A stretch of DNA of 64,000 nt from Haemophilus sp. C1 (GTDB taxonomy: Bacteria; Pseudomonadota; Gammaproteobacteria; Enterobacterales; Pasteurellaceae). The notes under the pieces are model-generated. The model saw nothing but the letters and a program-made list of their open reading frames with translations, ran no database searches and was not told the origin of the DNA. The stretch spans positions 19,090 to 83,089 of the forward strand of contig NZ_LDVZ01000007.1 of NCBI RefSeq assembly GCF_001276515.1, given 5' to 3'. Positions 1-8,534 of this stretch are shown here, in pieces; the first letter of the stretch is position 1; each line of letters opens with the position of its first letter. The translations under genes and the position numbers were made by a program.

Positions 1-170
1 GGCGACCATGTTTTAGTTGTTCCCGCACGAGGTGTGATGAATGGTAAAAACTCTGTCAGAATATCACCGCTCTTTACACGAGCACGTGCGGTGGCGTAAT
101 TCACTTCAGCGATTACCCCAAAGCGGATAATATTGTCGAGTTTTCGTTGTAATTCAGCAGACATAGGCAT
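1..170 (-). CDS. Baseplate spike protein gpV (partial, 5' end only)
   Basis: The first 56 residues are visible, starting MPMSAELQRKLDNIIRFG and continuing through a VNYATARARVKSG segment typical of P2 gpV-type baseplate assembly proteins. In P2, gpV forms the membrane-piercing spike at the baseplate tip. The gene runs off the left edge of the window, so its C-terminal spike cannot be assessed. A second ATG lies two codons downstream of the chosen start. The gene is separated from the tape measure gene by a two-gene accessory cassette, so V probably begins a separate tail transcription unit. Confidence 0.8.
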   Translation of the reverse strand, partial: MPMSAELQRKLDNIIRFGVIAEVNYATARARVKSGDILTEFLPFITPRAGTTKTWS

Positions 171-250
171 TCACAGTTAAAGAAAATGCCTTATTGTTGG
201 CAATATTGTGCGGTGTGGCGAGTGGGGGCGAGTGTGGAATAGTAGGTAAC

Positions 251-276
251 AAAAAAGCAAGTCAGGCTACTTGCTT
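251..276 (-). terminator. Rho-independent terminator of the 275-706 gene
   Basis: Read on the minus strand, AAGCAAGT pairs with ACTTGCTT (8 bp) around a six-base loop and is followed by a run of T. It overlaps the stop codon of the upstream gene. It isolates the accessory cassette from gene V downstream. Confidence 0.7.
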
Positions 277-706
277 ATTCTGTTCGATCAATGATTGGAT
301 TTGGAGTATCCCATGCACGAGGGAATGGCTCATGTTGTGGTGAGAACGCTATAATCACAATATGTTCATCTGATATTTTTTGGTAATGAATTACAGGTCC
401 AGATGTTTCTCCGTTCAAATTCATTTTTAGGTCGCTCATTGGGCAATAGCTAGTGCTATTAGCATAAGGCCCGCAATGATAATGCCAAATATTATTTTCT
501 TGATAAACTTCGGTATTTGGAATGTCATTGAGATTGTCATCAATCCAAGATGGTTTATTTTTACCTCTTAATCGTTTTCCTTGTTCAATGGATTGCATAA
601 AATCAAAGATGAGCTTCAATTCTTCATCTGACATCGCTTGAATGTCTTTAAAAAAGGGCGTGTTTAAACGCCCTTCTTTGAATTGTTTCGATAACTCAAT
701 CTTCAT
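275..706 (-). CDS. Accessory protein, possibly a YafO-like toxin
   Basis: A 143-residue soluble protein with no signal peptide. It is the second gene of a two-gene cassette, 8 bp after its partner, with an AGGA ribosome site. The C-terminal half has an IWHYHCGPY segment followed by GPVIHYQKISDEHIVIIAF and ends in HEPFP. That pattern (aromatic/His strand, then a strand with H-Y, then a hydrophobic strand and a late His) loosely resembles YafO-family ribosome-dependent endoribonuclease toxins. This comes from pattern memory, not an alignment, and could be wrong. The gene lies between prophage tail genes, is AT-rich and has its own terminator, so it is best read as a phage accessory gene. Confidence 0.55.
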   Translation of the reverse strand: MKIELSKQFKEGRLNTPFFKDIQAMSDEELKLIFDFMQSIEQGKRLRGKNKPSWIDDNLNDIPNTEVYQENNIWHYHCGPYANSTSYCPMSDLKMNLNGETSGPVIHYQKISDEHIVIIAFSPQHEPFPRAWDTPNPIIDRTE

Positions 707-714
707 TTGTTATC

Positions 715-1272
715 CTACATCATCACTGCTTTTTTGAAATCATCAAAAGAATGTGACGATTTGTAGGTATACCCTGCATCTTCAGATTTGTGATAAACGC
801 GTGATAAAACCACTTCATCTGATTGTTGTTTATATTTTTCTGATTTCATCATATTGCAAAGTGTATGCATTTTATTGCTGAATGATTGTAGTGTTGTTGA
901 TAATTCTGGAGATTTATTGTTAGCTATAATATTGTGAGCTAAACCATCATATTTGTTAATTTCATTTTCCAGTCTTTGAACATCATTTAAATCAATATAA
1001 CTTAATGATTCTGGCGTAATTGACGCAATAACAAAGTCAGTGATAGCAGAAACAGCTTTCACCATATCAATAATCTTTTCTATATCTTGTTGATTGAGCG
1101 ATTTGTTTTCATCCGCTTTAACACTGAAAATATTTACTGTGTGTGTTGAGTGATGAACAGGATGATTCATTGCCAATGGCGCAATAAATAACGCAGACAT
1201 CGCTGCGACTTTTAATTGCTTAAAAATTGGCGCAAAACTTTCAAAAATAGGATTTAATGATAGATTTGTCAT
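715..1272 (-). CDS. Hypothetical accessory protein, first gene of cassette
   Basis: A 185-residue protein I do not recognise. A short hydrophobic stretch (about residues 23-36, AAMSALFIAPLAM) is followed by a His-rich patch and then a mostly helical polar region (Q-D-I-E-K, V-Q-R-L-E-N-E-I-N-K) and a C-terminus ending FDDFKKAVMM. The hydrophobic part is short for a full membrane span but could be a signal or anchor. The gene is very AT-rich (about 25% GC in bases 901-960), unlike the head genes of the same prophage. It precedes the putative toxin gene, the usual place of an antitoxin or immunity gene, but it resembles no antitoxin family I know. Confidence 0.6.
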   Translation of the reverse strand: MTNLSLNPIFESFAPIFKQLKVAAMSALFIAPLAMNHPVHHSTHTVNIFSVKADENKSLNQQDIEKIIDMVKAVSAITDFVIASITPESLSYIDLNDVQRLENEINKYDGLAHNIIANNKSPELSTTLQSFSNKMHTLCNMMKSEKYKQQSDEVVLSRVYHKSEDAGYTYKSSHSFDDFKKAVMM

Positions 1273-1350
1273 AAGTCACCAAAGAATAAAAGTTTGCGAA
1301 GTTTACAATTTTTTAAAGAAATATAAAACTATTTTCTGCAATGTGCAACT

Positions 1351-1372
1351 AAAAAAGGGCTTTCGCCCTTTT
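1351..1372 (-). terminator. Terminator after tape measure gene T
   Basis: On the minus strand AAAGGGC-GAAA-GCCCTTT is followed by a T run. It sits directly downstream of the restored stop of T and upstream of the cassette, so it ends the T transcription unit. Confidence 0.8.
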
Positions 1373-1373
1373 A

Positions 1374-4240
1374 TTATGCTCTATCCCACATGGAACTCCG
1401 CGCTCTTGCTTGGCGTTGGTTTTCGATGCGTTGTATTTCTTTTGCCACTTGCTGTGCAATGGCTCGTTCGTCCATGCCTTGTGCAGCATTGACAGTAATA
1501 TTTACGCTCATTGGTTGGCTGGTTTGTGCAATCATTGGACGAGCAGAAATGGGCGCACGAGTATCAACTTGCACAGGGGCGGCAGTTCGCTGATACCTAA
1601 ACCGCCCGCAATAAGTGCTTGTTTGCCGTAATTAAGGGCGTTGAGTGTATTGACGCCAAGGCGTGATGTGGCTTCTTTGGTCATCACATATTCGCCACCG
1701 TGAACAATGCCCATTGGTTGATATTTGCCGCCATTGCCAGTGTAACCGCCGTTGGAAAAGCCTGTATTTGCTGCCATCTTAGCTGTTTCGCTGAGTTGCT
1801 CTGCATGTTTTTTGGGTATAAGTGTATTAGCGATACTACTGACACTCGGCATATGATCTATTACCCATTGAATAGCATTTTGTAATAGCTCCAAAGGTTT
1901 TAGAGCTAAATCAATACCTGCTGCTATCCATTCGCCAAATTTTTTACCTGCACTGGCTGCAGCTTCTAAATCTTCTTTAGTACTTTGTACTGGAGACAAT
2001 AAATCAGTAAACCATTTTACCGCTTTTTCAATCCAGCCAACGACCACACCAAATGCAGTGCCAAGCGGTTGGAATTTTTCAAGGACGGGGGCGAGACCTG
2101 ATTTTAAGCCCTCCCAAAAACCGCCGAAAAATGACCGCACTTTATCCCAATATCGATAAATCATCACACCTGCCGCGACAAATGTAGCAGCGAGTAAACC
2201 TATTGGAGAAAGGAGAAAACCTATGATTGACGTTAATCCCATAAAGAGCATTCTAATAGGTGCAAAAGCAATACGAAGTATTGTTTTTAGTCCATTTAGC
2301 CAAAATGAGAGGTGTCTCATCTTTTTAATGAGTTTAACAAAGACACTCGGCATTTTTTTCAATCCGCCATAAAACATGACAGTTCCTGTTTTAGCTGAAT
2401 TGAGGGTGGTTTTATAAGAAAATAAATGTTTATTTGCCTTTAAACTTTCAACAGAGACTTTTTTTAATGATTGACTTAATAAATGATTAATGCCTGTAAA
2501 ACGCCCGACACCTAATAAAATGCGTGCAACAGGATAAAACAGAAAACTAAATGCCATACTTAATGCACCTAATGCTGTAATACCTCCTGCAATTAATACA
2601 CTCCATTTAACAATTTGTCGAGTAAGTTCAGGATTCGCTTTTATCCATTCGTTCACTTTTCGCACTATTTCGGTTACCGACTGTATTGCGGTTCGAATAT
2701 CATCTGAAATAGTATCATAGATCGCAATGCCTACGGATTCACGCGCAGACTCTAGATTTTTTATATCCCCCATTAAGTTATCCGCCATAACTTGCGCGAC
2801 TTGCTCTGCACGACCTGCGGAATTTTTTAATTTTTCCGTCATTTCTTGAATGCCGTGGATGCCTGCCTGTCCAACTAATTCAACCATAGCTGTCGCAGCT
2901 TCTGTACCGAAAATGTCCTTGTAATAAGCCATTTTGTCGCCAGATCCCATTTTGGCAGTTTTCTTTTCTACATCAACTAAAATGTCGGTAAGCGCACGCA
3001 TATTGCCACGACTATCTTTTGCGGATACGCCTAATTTTTTCAATGCTTTTGCTGCCGCTTTAGGAGGAGCGGAAAGTCTGAGCATGGCAGAACGTAATGA
3101 TGTCCCTGCTTGAGTGCCTTTAATCCCTACGTTGCCTAACAACCCTACCATTGCTGACATGGTTTCAAAGTCTTGACCTGTTGCCGTGGCAATTGGACCT
3201 AAATATTTCATTGTATCGCCTAAGCCTTCTAAGGTTGTGTTGGATCCACTAAATGTTGCAGTAAGCACATCTGCTACACGCCCCATTTCATCGGCAGGGA
3301 TTTTAAAGCCAGAAGAAATATCTGATGAAATATCTGAAACTCGCCCCATTTCGATGCCTGCGGCTTTTGTCATTGCTAAAATAGCAGGCATTGATTTTTC
3401 GATTTGGTCTGCATTGAATCCCGCCATCGCCAAATAACCTTGACCTTGTGCGACTTCTCCTGATGTAAAGGATGTTGTTGCACCGAGATGAATCCCTTGT
3501 TGGCGCAGCCGTGCAAGTTGTTCCGCTTGCTTTGGATCAGTTTTATTTAACCCAGTTAAAGCTTGCACCTTAGAAAAATCTTGTTCAAAATCTAATGCAG
3601 GTTTAAGCATTATACCAGTGAGCGCATTGCCTGCTGTTCCTGCGATCATGGCAGATTGCCCAAATCCCTTTAATTGCTCACTTTTCGTTTTTAAATTATC
3701 TACGCTATTTCGATAAGCTAGGTTTCTTGCTTGTCGCTGTTGCAGTTTTTTCATGGCTGCATTTTGTTTTTCAATGGCGGCCGTGGATTGACTAAGCTGT
3801 TGTTTAAGTTTTTCCTGACTTTCCTTAAATTTTGATGTGTTAAAGCCCCCAAGTTTTAATTCTTGGCGGAGTTTATTTAATTGTTTACGCTGATTTTCTT
3901 GCACTTGTGCCATTTTATGCGCTGCTTTATGTGCTGCTTTATGTGCTTCTGTGACTTGGCGTTTAAGTGCGGCTGTCGGTGCGGCAGTATTGCGTAGTTG
4001 TTCGGCTAATTTTTTTGCTTTTTCTCGTGCTTCAACTAATTTCTGATTATTTTGCTGCAGTGAGTTTTGCAAATTTTTAAATGAATCAGCGGTTTTATTT
4101 TGTTGTTTTAGTTTATTGAGTTCATTGGTCGCACCTTTTACTTTAGATTGCAAATTATCCATTTGTTTTTGCACACCTTTTAAAGGGGCTGTGAGTTTAT
4201 CAACTGCACCTAGAATTACTTTAAGCTCTAAATTTTTCAT
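1374..4240 (-). pseudogene. Tail tape measure protein gpT, frameshifted near the 3' end
   Basis: The main frame (4240 down to about 1580) encodes a TP901/P2-type tape measure protein: an N-terminal coiled coil rich in K, Q and L (residues 1-190), a central domain with GATTSFTSGEVAQGQGYLAM typical of the family, and several hydrophobic segments (about 540-600 and 660-700). It runs into a stop at 1532. The expected family C-terminus (PVQVDTRAPISARPM, ending in SSMWDRA) lies in another frame down to 1374. Adding one base in the run of four G at 1576-1579 joins the two, giving about 955 residues. This is a mutation or a sequencing error. Tape measure genes are not known sites of programmed frameshifting. 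Confidence 0.85.
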
Positions 4241-4284
4241 TTTTACCCACTTTTTCTTGACATTTTAGGAATGAGGAACAAATA

Positions 4285-4623
4285 ATGAACAAACTTAACA
4301 GGGAGAGAACGATGGAAATTTTTGTTTTGCTCATTGGTTTGCCAATTATTGTTGGTTTACTTATTGCATTTGGTACTGCAGTATTAGCCGCATTTAGTTA
4401 TATTTTTGTTGGCGCATTATCTTTAGCGATTAATTTCTGGTATATCACGTTAGCAATAATGCTTGTTTTGCTTGCACCTCTTATTTATTTAAATAGTTGG
4501 CTATTTTGGCTTTTGGCTGCAATCGTTATTTTCTTTACTGTTGCTTGGTTTTTTGGTGGAGATACCGAACAAATCAAAGCAGAAATTGAACGTAAACGTA
4601 TTGCTAAAGAGCATAAATTGTAA
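4285..4623 (+). CDS. Small membrane protein on the strand opposite the tail genes
   Basis: A 112-residue protein with three to four hydrophobic segments (about residues 10-38, 41-52, 54-70, 73-90) and a charged C-terminal tail ending KRIAKEHKL. Two starts are plausible: 4285 with GAGGA 7 bases upstream, and 4312 (MEIFVLLIG) with GGGAGAG. It lies between S and T, reading against both and convergent with S. Such lone antisense genes in prophages are often lysogenic-conversion genes, for example superinfection exclusion membrane proteins. The function here is unknown. Confidence 0.6.
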   Translation: MNKLNRERTMEIFVLLIGLPIIVGLLIAFGTAVLAAFSYIFVGALSLAINFWYITLAIMLVLLAPLIYLNSWLFWLLAAIVIFFTVAWFFGGDTEQIKAEIERKRIAKEHKL

Positions 4624-4633
4624 ATTAATCTAA

Positions 4634-5104
4634 TTAAAATTCTTTACCCGCTATAGCTCTAAGCACAAATCTTTCAATCATTTCAATATCTTCTTCTGTA
4701 AAGCCCAGTAATTCACGCTGGGCATATAGCACCTTGAAATCTTTATATTTAGATGGGCTAGAATGTAAGCCATATTGATGCACTGCAGCAATCGCAGCAT
4801 CTCCACCATAAAAACCGAGTGAAATTCCTTCTTCTTGGTAACGTAATTTCATGTGGGCTGGCGTGACCAATTTTCTAAACATTAATTGGCGTTTAATTCG
4901 CCCTTTCTTTTTGCCAAATTGTTTTCTTGGTTTACGAGGTTCATAAGGTGAACCGTCAGGATTTTGTTGGGCTTTGATTCTTCGGCGTTGATTTCTTGCA
5001 AGTTCTCGACCTATTTGTTGATAAAGTAATCGTCTGCGAGGTTTACTGATATTATTTAATAAGGCAGCCAAAGCGACTTTAATTTTCTGAACATCATCAC
5101 TCAT
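4634..5104 (-). CDS. Tail completion protein gpS
   Basis: A 156-residue homologue of P2 gpS (about 150 residues), the virion morphogenesis protein that completes the tail end joining the head. It shows the family's basic region (RRLLYQQIGRELARNQRRR) and the conserved GGDAAIAAVHQYGL segment near residue 110. Its ATG overlaps the stop of R (ATGA), so R and S are translationally coupled. It is the last gene of the leftward head-lysis-tail-completion run before the antisense membrane gene. Confidence 0.9.
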   Translation of the reverse strand: MSDDVQKIKVALAALLNNISKPRRRLLYQQIGRELARNQRRRIKAQQNPDGSPYEPRKPRKQFGKKKGRIKRQLMFRKLVTPAHMKLRYQEEGISLGFYGGDAAIAAVHQYGLHSSPSKYKDFKVLYAQRELLGFTEEDIEMIERFVLRAIAGKEF

Positions 5105-5577
5105 ATTTTCTGTATATCACCCTCAAAAATTAATGATTCCCAGTTTTCCAAATAGACTTTTACTCGGGTTGGTTCGTCCCATACTGGTTCTTTTGCGTAA
5201 TGGATCTGCACGTTATTACCGTCTTTTTTCGACACAACACGTTCAGTGAGTTGGATTTCGAAACTAATATCTGCGGTGTTGTTATTGTTGTAATCCACCT
5301 GGAATTTAAATGCGTTCTCTCGAATTTGTGGATTTTCTAATATTTCAGGTTGATTTGTGCGGAGATAAGCCATCATTGGCACAATCAAGGTGGCAATATC
5401 GCCTGCATAATCAGTCACTACAACATTGAGTGTATAACGATATTCAAAACTAAATGATGCGGCACCTGTTGCGACGATTTGCCCACCGTCCACATAAAGT
5501 TGTAGATGGTCGGGATTTTTTACAAAATCGGGATGGCTTTGTTCAAGTATTTTGCGCAGTTGGTTGGGCTTTTTCAT
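5101..5577 (-). CDS. Tail completion protein gpR
   Basis: A homologue of P2 gpR. With the start at 5577 (MKKPNQLRKILEQ) it is 158 residues, close to the P2 length of about 155. That ATG overlaps the stop of the upstream zinc-finger gene as ATGA, the coupling used elsewhere in this operon. The longer frame up to 5628 would overlap the neighbour by 55 bases and is less likely. Conserved features include LYVDGGQIVATG and YNNNNTADISFEIQLTERV. It acts with gpS in finishing the contractile tail. Confidence 0.88.
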   Translation of the reverse strand: MKKPNQLRKILEQSHPDFVKNPDHLQLYVDGGQIVATGAASFSFEYRYTLNVVVTDYAGDIATLIVPMMAYLRTNQPEILENPQIRENAFKFQVDYNNNNTADISFEIQLTERVVSKKDGNNVQIHYAKEPVWDEPTRVKVYLENWESLIFEGDIQKI

Positions 5578-5789
5578 TTTCGAAAATTCCGTTGTTGCAT
5601 TTCGAATCTTTGTTGGCAAGTCAAGCAACGTGTTACACCTTGAATCATTTGTCTGCGTTTTTCTGGGATGGGGGCATCACAATCTTCACAATAAAGGCGG
5701 CTTACTGCTTTAAAAGTGCGGTGTTTTTTCAGGGCGATTTCACGTTGCATTTCTTCAAGCTGTTGTGCTCGGTCGAATTGATCTGTCAT
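5574..5789 (-). CDS. DksA/TraR-family C4 zinc-finger protein
   Basis: A 71-residue protein with an N-terminal helix and a CEDCDAPIPEKRR...CLTC four-cysteine zinc finger, the signature of the short TraR/DksA-like proteins common in P2-type phages. Family members bind the RNA polymerase secondary channel and mimic DksA with ppGpp. The N-terminal DxxDxA-like part here is MTDQFDRAQQLEEM. It sits between the spanin and R genes, where P2-related phages often carry it, and both junctions are ATGA overlaps. Confidence 0.85.
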   Translation of the reverse strand: MTDQFDRAQQLEEMQREIALKKHRTFKAVSRLYCEDCDAPIPEKRRQMIQGVTRCLTCQQRFEMQQRNFRK

Positions 5790-6049
5790 GGCTGTTCCTT
5801 TTTATTAAATTCATCCATGCATTTTTTTAAACTCGAGTTTTCAATGATGCATAAATCAAGGTGGTGCTGTGTCTGTAAATAGGCTTCAGCTAATTCGCCA
5901 TTGGTGCGAATTTGTGGCGAATACGCGCTGCACTCCGTGGTTTGCGGGCAAAGAATCGGTGATTTAATGACTTCCTGCTGAGTTGAGCACGCGTTTAACA
6001 TCATCAGGCAAAGGGCGGTCAGCCCAATCTTGGTTTGATTTAAGTACAT
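5786..6049 (-). CDS. Outer-membrane spanin (Rz1/LysC-like lipoprotein)
   Basis: An 87-residue protein with a lipoprotein signal ending LMMLNAC (lipobox cysteine near residue 21) and a short mature part. Its first 86 bases lie out of frame inside the inner spanin gene, the nested Rz/Rz1 arrangement of P2 LysB/LysC. The paired spanins fuse the inner and outer membranes in the last step of lysis. Other cysteines (CPQTTEC, LC, KC) are unusual for a short o-spanin and might form disulfides. Confidence 0.8.
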   Translation of the reverse strand: MYLNQTKIGLTALCLMMLNACSTQQEVIKSPILCPQTTECSAYSPQIRTNGELAEAYLQTQHHLDLCIIENSSLKKCMDEFNKKEQP

Positions 6050-6314
6050 TTTTTAAATCCTGTGTTTGTTGATTTTGGTTTGCTTTGAGGTTGTTTACGG
6101 CTTGGATAAGCTGTGCTTGCTGTTCGGCAAAATTTTGAACGCTATGATTTAACTCAATGTAAGAGTTTTGCCATTTTAGTTTTAGCTGTTCTTCTTTGAG
6201 CATTTCTTTTCGCCAATAATTAGCCTCAAATCCCAGAAAAATAATGAGGAGTACAAGCAGTATTGGCCCGATAAGTAAAATGCCTCGTTCTTTGGCGGTT
6301 AAGAAATTAAACAT
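5964..6314 (-). CDS. Inner-membrane spanin (Rz/LysB-like)
   Basis: A 116-residue protein with one N-terminal membrane segment (LLIGPILLVLLIIFLGF, about residues 13-29) and a long periplasmic coiled coil rich in E, Q and N, ending in a VLKSNQDWADRPLPDDV motif typical of Rz/LysB proteins. GGAG lies 8 bases before the ATG, which overlaps the end of the endolysin gene by 16 bases. With the nested lipoprotein it forms the two-component spanin. Confidence 0.85.
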   Translation of the reverse strand: MFNFLTAKERGILLIGPILLVLLIIFLGFEANYWRKEMLKEEQLKLKWQNSYIELNHSVQNFAEQQAQLIQAVNNLKANQNQQTQDLKNVLKSNQDWADRPLPDDVKRVLNSAGSH

Positions 6315-6817
6315 AGGTTTTTCTCCTTTTGACGGCGTTCAATTAATCCTTTTAGCGGTTTTCCTGCTGCGTAAATCCAACGCTCAAACTGACTGCACAT
6401 AGCTTTGTTGTAGCCTTGGCGTGCCATTTTAAAAAGTGAGCTATTTTTTAATTTGCCACATCCTACGTTAAAGGTGATGGACACTAAGGCATCAAATGCG
6501 CCTTGTGGCATGGTTTGCCCGTTGGCATATTGATTAACGCATTTTTCTGATTGTTTAATGCCCTTTACGTATAACTCGGCAATTTCTTGTAAGGTGTAAA
6601 TTTTATTTCGGTCGATTTTTTCAACGGCATCGGTTATGCCTATGCCGACTGTTAAAACATCAGCAGGGCATTGATAGGGCTGTTTCATGCAACCCTCGGC
6701 ATTGCCAATCAGTAACAAGCCTTTTTCTGATGTTCGAATTTCATTCCCATGAGTGGCAATCACCAGTCCAACAACGGCAGATATGGCGCAGATGTATTTG
6801 GCAGAACGTTTAATCAT
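6299..6817 (-). CDS. SAR endolysin, phage lysozyme (GH24)
   Basis: A 172-residue GH24 lysozyme of the P21/HP1 type. The N-terminus (YICAISAVVGLVIATHG) is a weakly hydrophobic signal-anchor-release segment rather than a cleaved signal. The catalytic Glu is in NAEGCM, followed by the CPADVLTVGIG segment that carries the active-site Thr and the conserved TxGxG. Several cysteines in the N-terminal half could allow disulfide control of activity, as in P1 or P21 lysozymes. It overlaps the holin gene by 8 bases and cleaves the glycan strands of murein at lysis. Confidence 0.9.
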   Translation of the reverse strand: MIKRSAKYICAISAVVGLVIATHGNEIRTSEKGLLLIGNAEGCMKQPYQCPADVLTVGIGITDAVEKIDRNKIYTLQEIAELYVKGIKQSEKCVNQYANGQTMPQGAFDALVSITFNVGCGKLKNSSLFKMARQGYNKAMCSQFERWIYAAGKPLKGLIERRQKEKNLCLIS

Positions 6818-7031
6818 GATGATGGATCCGTTGTTCGAGTTCTTTTTCTTTTAATTCAAAATCTTTTTTCTTGTAATACCAATTCACAAGAAAGGTGGCG
6901 ACACCAATCACAATACCTGTAACCGATGCGACATCAGCCCAATTTACATTTGAGAACATATCGGCAATGCGTCCAATCAAAAAGGCGAATATTCCTGATA
7001 TGTAAGATGCTTTTGATGGTGTGTCGTGCAT
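6810..7031 (-). CDS. Holin, two hydrophobic segments
   Basis: A small lysis protein of the phage holin type found next to SAR endolysins in HP1-like phages. I chose the ATG at 7031 (MHDTPSKASYISG) because GGAG lies 5 bases before it and it follows the stop of X by one base. An ATG nine codons upstream would overlap X by 26 bases. The 73-residue product has one or two hydrophobic helices (ISGIFAFLIGRIADMF and VASVTGIVIGVATFLVNWYY) and a basic C-terminus. It permeabilises the inner membrane and frees the anchored endolysin. Confidence 0.8.
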   Translation of the reverse strand: MHDTPSKASYISGIFAFLIGRIADMFSNVNWADVASVTGIVIGVATFLVNWYYKKKDFELKEKELEQRIHHHD

Positions 7032-7032
7032 A

Positions 7033-7242
7033 TCAGCTCCAAAGTTGAATTGTGTCATTTGCTACACTGATTTTTTCTGTATCGGCATCTGGCAATATGA
7101 CAGGAGTGCCAATGGGAATAATGGGCTTATCCATTAAATGCGGATTGAGTTCGCATGTTATTTCGAGCAAGCCTTCACTTCGTCCAAAATGGCGATAAAG
7201 GATGGCATCTAAATTGTCATTTTGTTGTGCGTAAACTTGCAT
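7033..7242 (-). CDS. Tail protein gpX (LysM-like)
   Basis: A 69-residue protein matching P2 gpX (67 residues). It has the short LysM-like fold pattern of the family: DNLDAILYRHFG at the start and IIPIGTPVILPD near the middle. Its ATG overlaps the stop of L. It is thought to be a structural tail protein, and its position between head completion and lysis genes is the same as in P2. Confidence 0.85.
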   Translation of the reverse strand: MQVYAQQNDNLDAILYRHFGRSEGLLEITCELNPHLMDKPIIPIGTPVILPDADTEKISVANDTIQLWS

Positions 7243-7748
7243 TAGATTAACTCCGCATCGACGCGTTTTCTGCCCAATATGTCGCTAATCGCAAAGCGAG
7301 CATCACGGCGTAATTCATCTATGCTGTCTTTGAGTTGCGCCATTTTCTTTTCGCCATCGTTGGTGCTGTCGTAGCTTGCATAGCGTTCATAGAGATTTGC
7401 CAGTGCCAAGCAACTTACCGCACGTTTATAACGATAAATCAGCACGCTTTCGCCATTGATTGATGGGGCAGTGATCTGTTCTAAACTGTCGCGTTTGCTT
7501 TGTGTTTTAAACGTGGAGAGTTCCGCATTGACGCTCGCCATTCCTTCAATTAAGGCATCTTGTAAACGTTGTGTGGTAATGGTGCCGTCTGCACGATATT
7601 GATTGCGAAATTGGGAAAGTGACATATCGGGGAAGAAACCGTCATTACTGATAATGTCATCTGACGTATCGTAATCATTTAACTGTTGCTGCACTTCGCC
7701 CATTTCATAATCAGGGGCAAGTTTGACTGATATTGCGCCGTCGCTCAT
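7242..7748 (-). CDS. Head completion protein gpL
   Basis: A 168-residue homologue of P2 gpL (169 residues), which finishes DNA-filled heads before tail joining. Recognisable features are DGFFPDMSLSQFRNQYR near residue 35 and the terminal RRDARFAISDILGRKRVDAE. A 124-base gap separates it from M. That gap holds an uptake signal at 7819-7827, so the operon is not tightly packed here. Confidence 0.9.
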   Translation of the reverse strand: MSDGAISVKLAPDYEMGEVQQQLNDYDTSDDIISNDGFFPDMSLSQFRNQYRADGTITTQRLQDALIEGMASVNAELSTFKTQSKRDSLEQITAPSINGESVLIYRYKRAVSCLALANLYERYASYDSTNDGEKKMAQLKDSIDELRRDARFAISDILGRKRVDAELI

Positions 7749-7872
7749 TGATTTACCCTTATAAAAAAAGTCGGGTGAGGATTAAATTAAGCACGGCCAA
7801 TAAATCCGTCAGAATTTGACCGCACTTTTAATCCGCCCGACGGCTGCGTGGTTTGCTCTTTACCAAAACCGA

Positions 7873-8523
7873 TTATTCATCGGCTTTGTTTAATTGCTTA
7901 CGTAATTTTTTAATATCGCCTTTCACGCCAATTTTCTGATCTAAACCCAAAGCACGTTCTAAATATGCCAGTGCTTGTTCAGGGTTCTTTTCAACCAATA
8001 ACAAGCCCAATTCACGCAATAATCGCGCACGGCTTTCATCGGGCATATCGCAATCAGCGGTGATGCGTTGAACTTGCTCTAAGTAAGCCACTTCGAACGG
8101 TTTATTGGCGGCTTGTGCGGCTTTGGCTTGGTCGGCAAATTCTTCTGCCAACAAGGTGCCAAGTGTTCGGGTAAATGGCTCGGGTAAGCGTAAATCATGA
8201 AATACGGCATAATCGGCAATCTGTAAGGCGAGATGATATTCGCCACAGTCAATCGCCCACACGCACCATGTCATTAAGACATTATCTTGTTTGCCACTTC
8301 CGACCGATAACGCCCCTTCAATCCATGGTAGATAGTCAGGCAAAATTTGCTTTTTAAATGCGCCTTTGCGTTCCGTTGATTGGATGTTTTTCAAATCCTT
8401 TCGATGTCTCGCAAGAATACGGCACATTTTTTCATATTCCGTAAAATCGCTTAGATCTTCGGTTTCTGCCGCATTAGCAATAGCGGCAGAAACTTCCAGA
8501 AAATGGCGTTTGGTTGGGCGCAT
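7873..8523 (-). CDS. Terminase small subunit gpM
   Basis: A 216-residue homologue of P2 gpM, the endonuclease/small terminase subunit that cuts at cos with gpP. Family features include MRPTKRHFLEV at the start, LPWIEGALSVGSGKQD and a central MTWCVWAIDCGEYHLALQIADYA split by invariant Trp and Asp residues. The C-terminal part (LLVEKNPEQALAYLERALGL) looks like a TPR-type helical pair. It lies 12 bases downstream of N. Confidence 0.9.
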   Translation of the reverse strand: MRPTKRHFLEVSAAIANAAETEDLSDFTEYEKMCRILARHRKDLKNIQSTERKGAFKKQILPDYLPWIEGALSVGSGKQDNVLMTWCVWAIDCGEYHLALQIADYAVFHDLRLPEPFTRTLGTLLAEEFADQAKAAQAANKPFEVAYLEQVQRITADCDMPDESRARLLRELGLLLVEKNPEQALAYLERALGLDQKIGVKGDIKKLRKQLNKADE

Positions 8524-8534
8524 TATTGATTCCG

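Noticed and set aside
1532..1620. Programmed frameshift in the tape measure gene
   Set aside because: Programmed shifts in phage tails are in the chaperone genes upstream of the tape measure gene. Here the run is only four G, with no slippery heptamer or pseudoknot, so mutation or sequence error is simpler.
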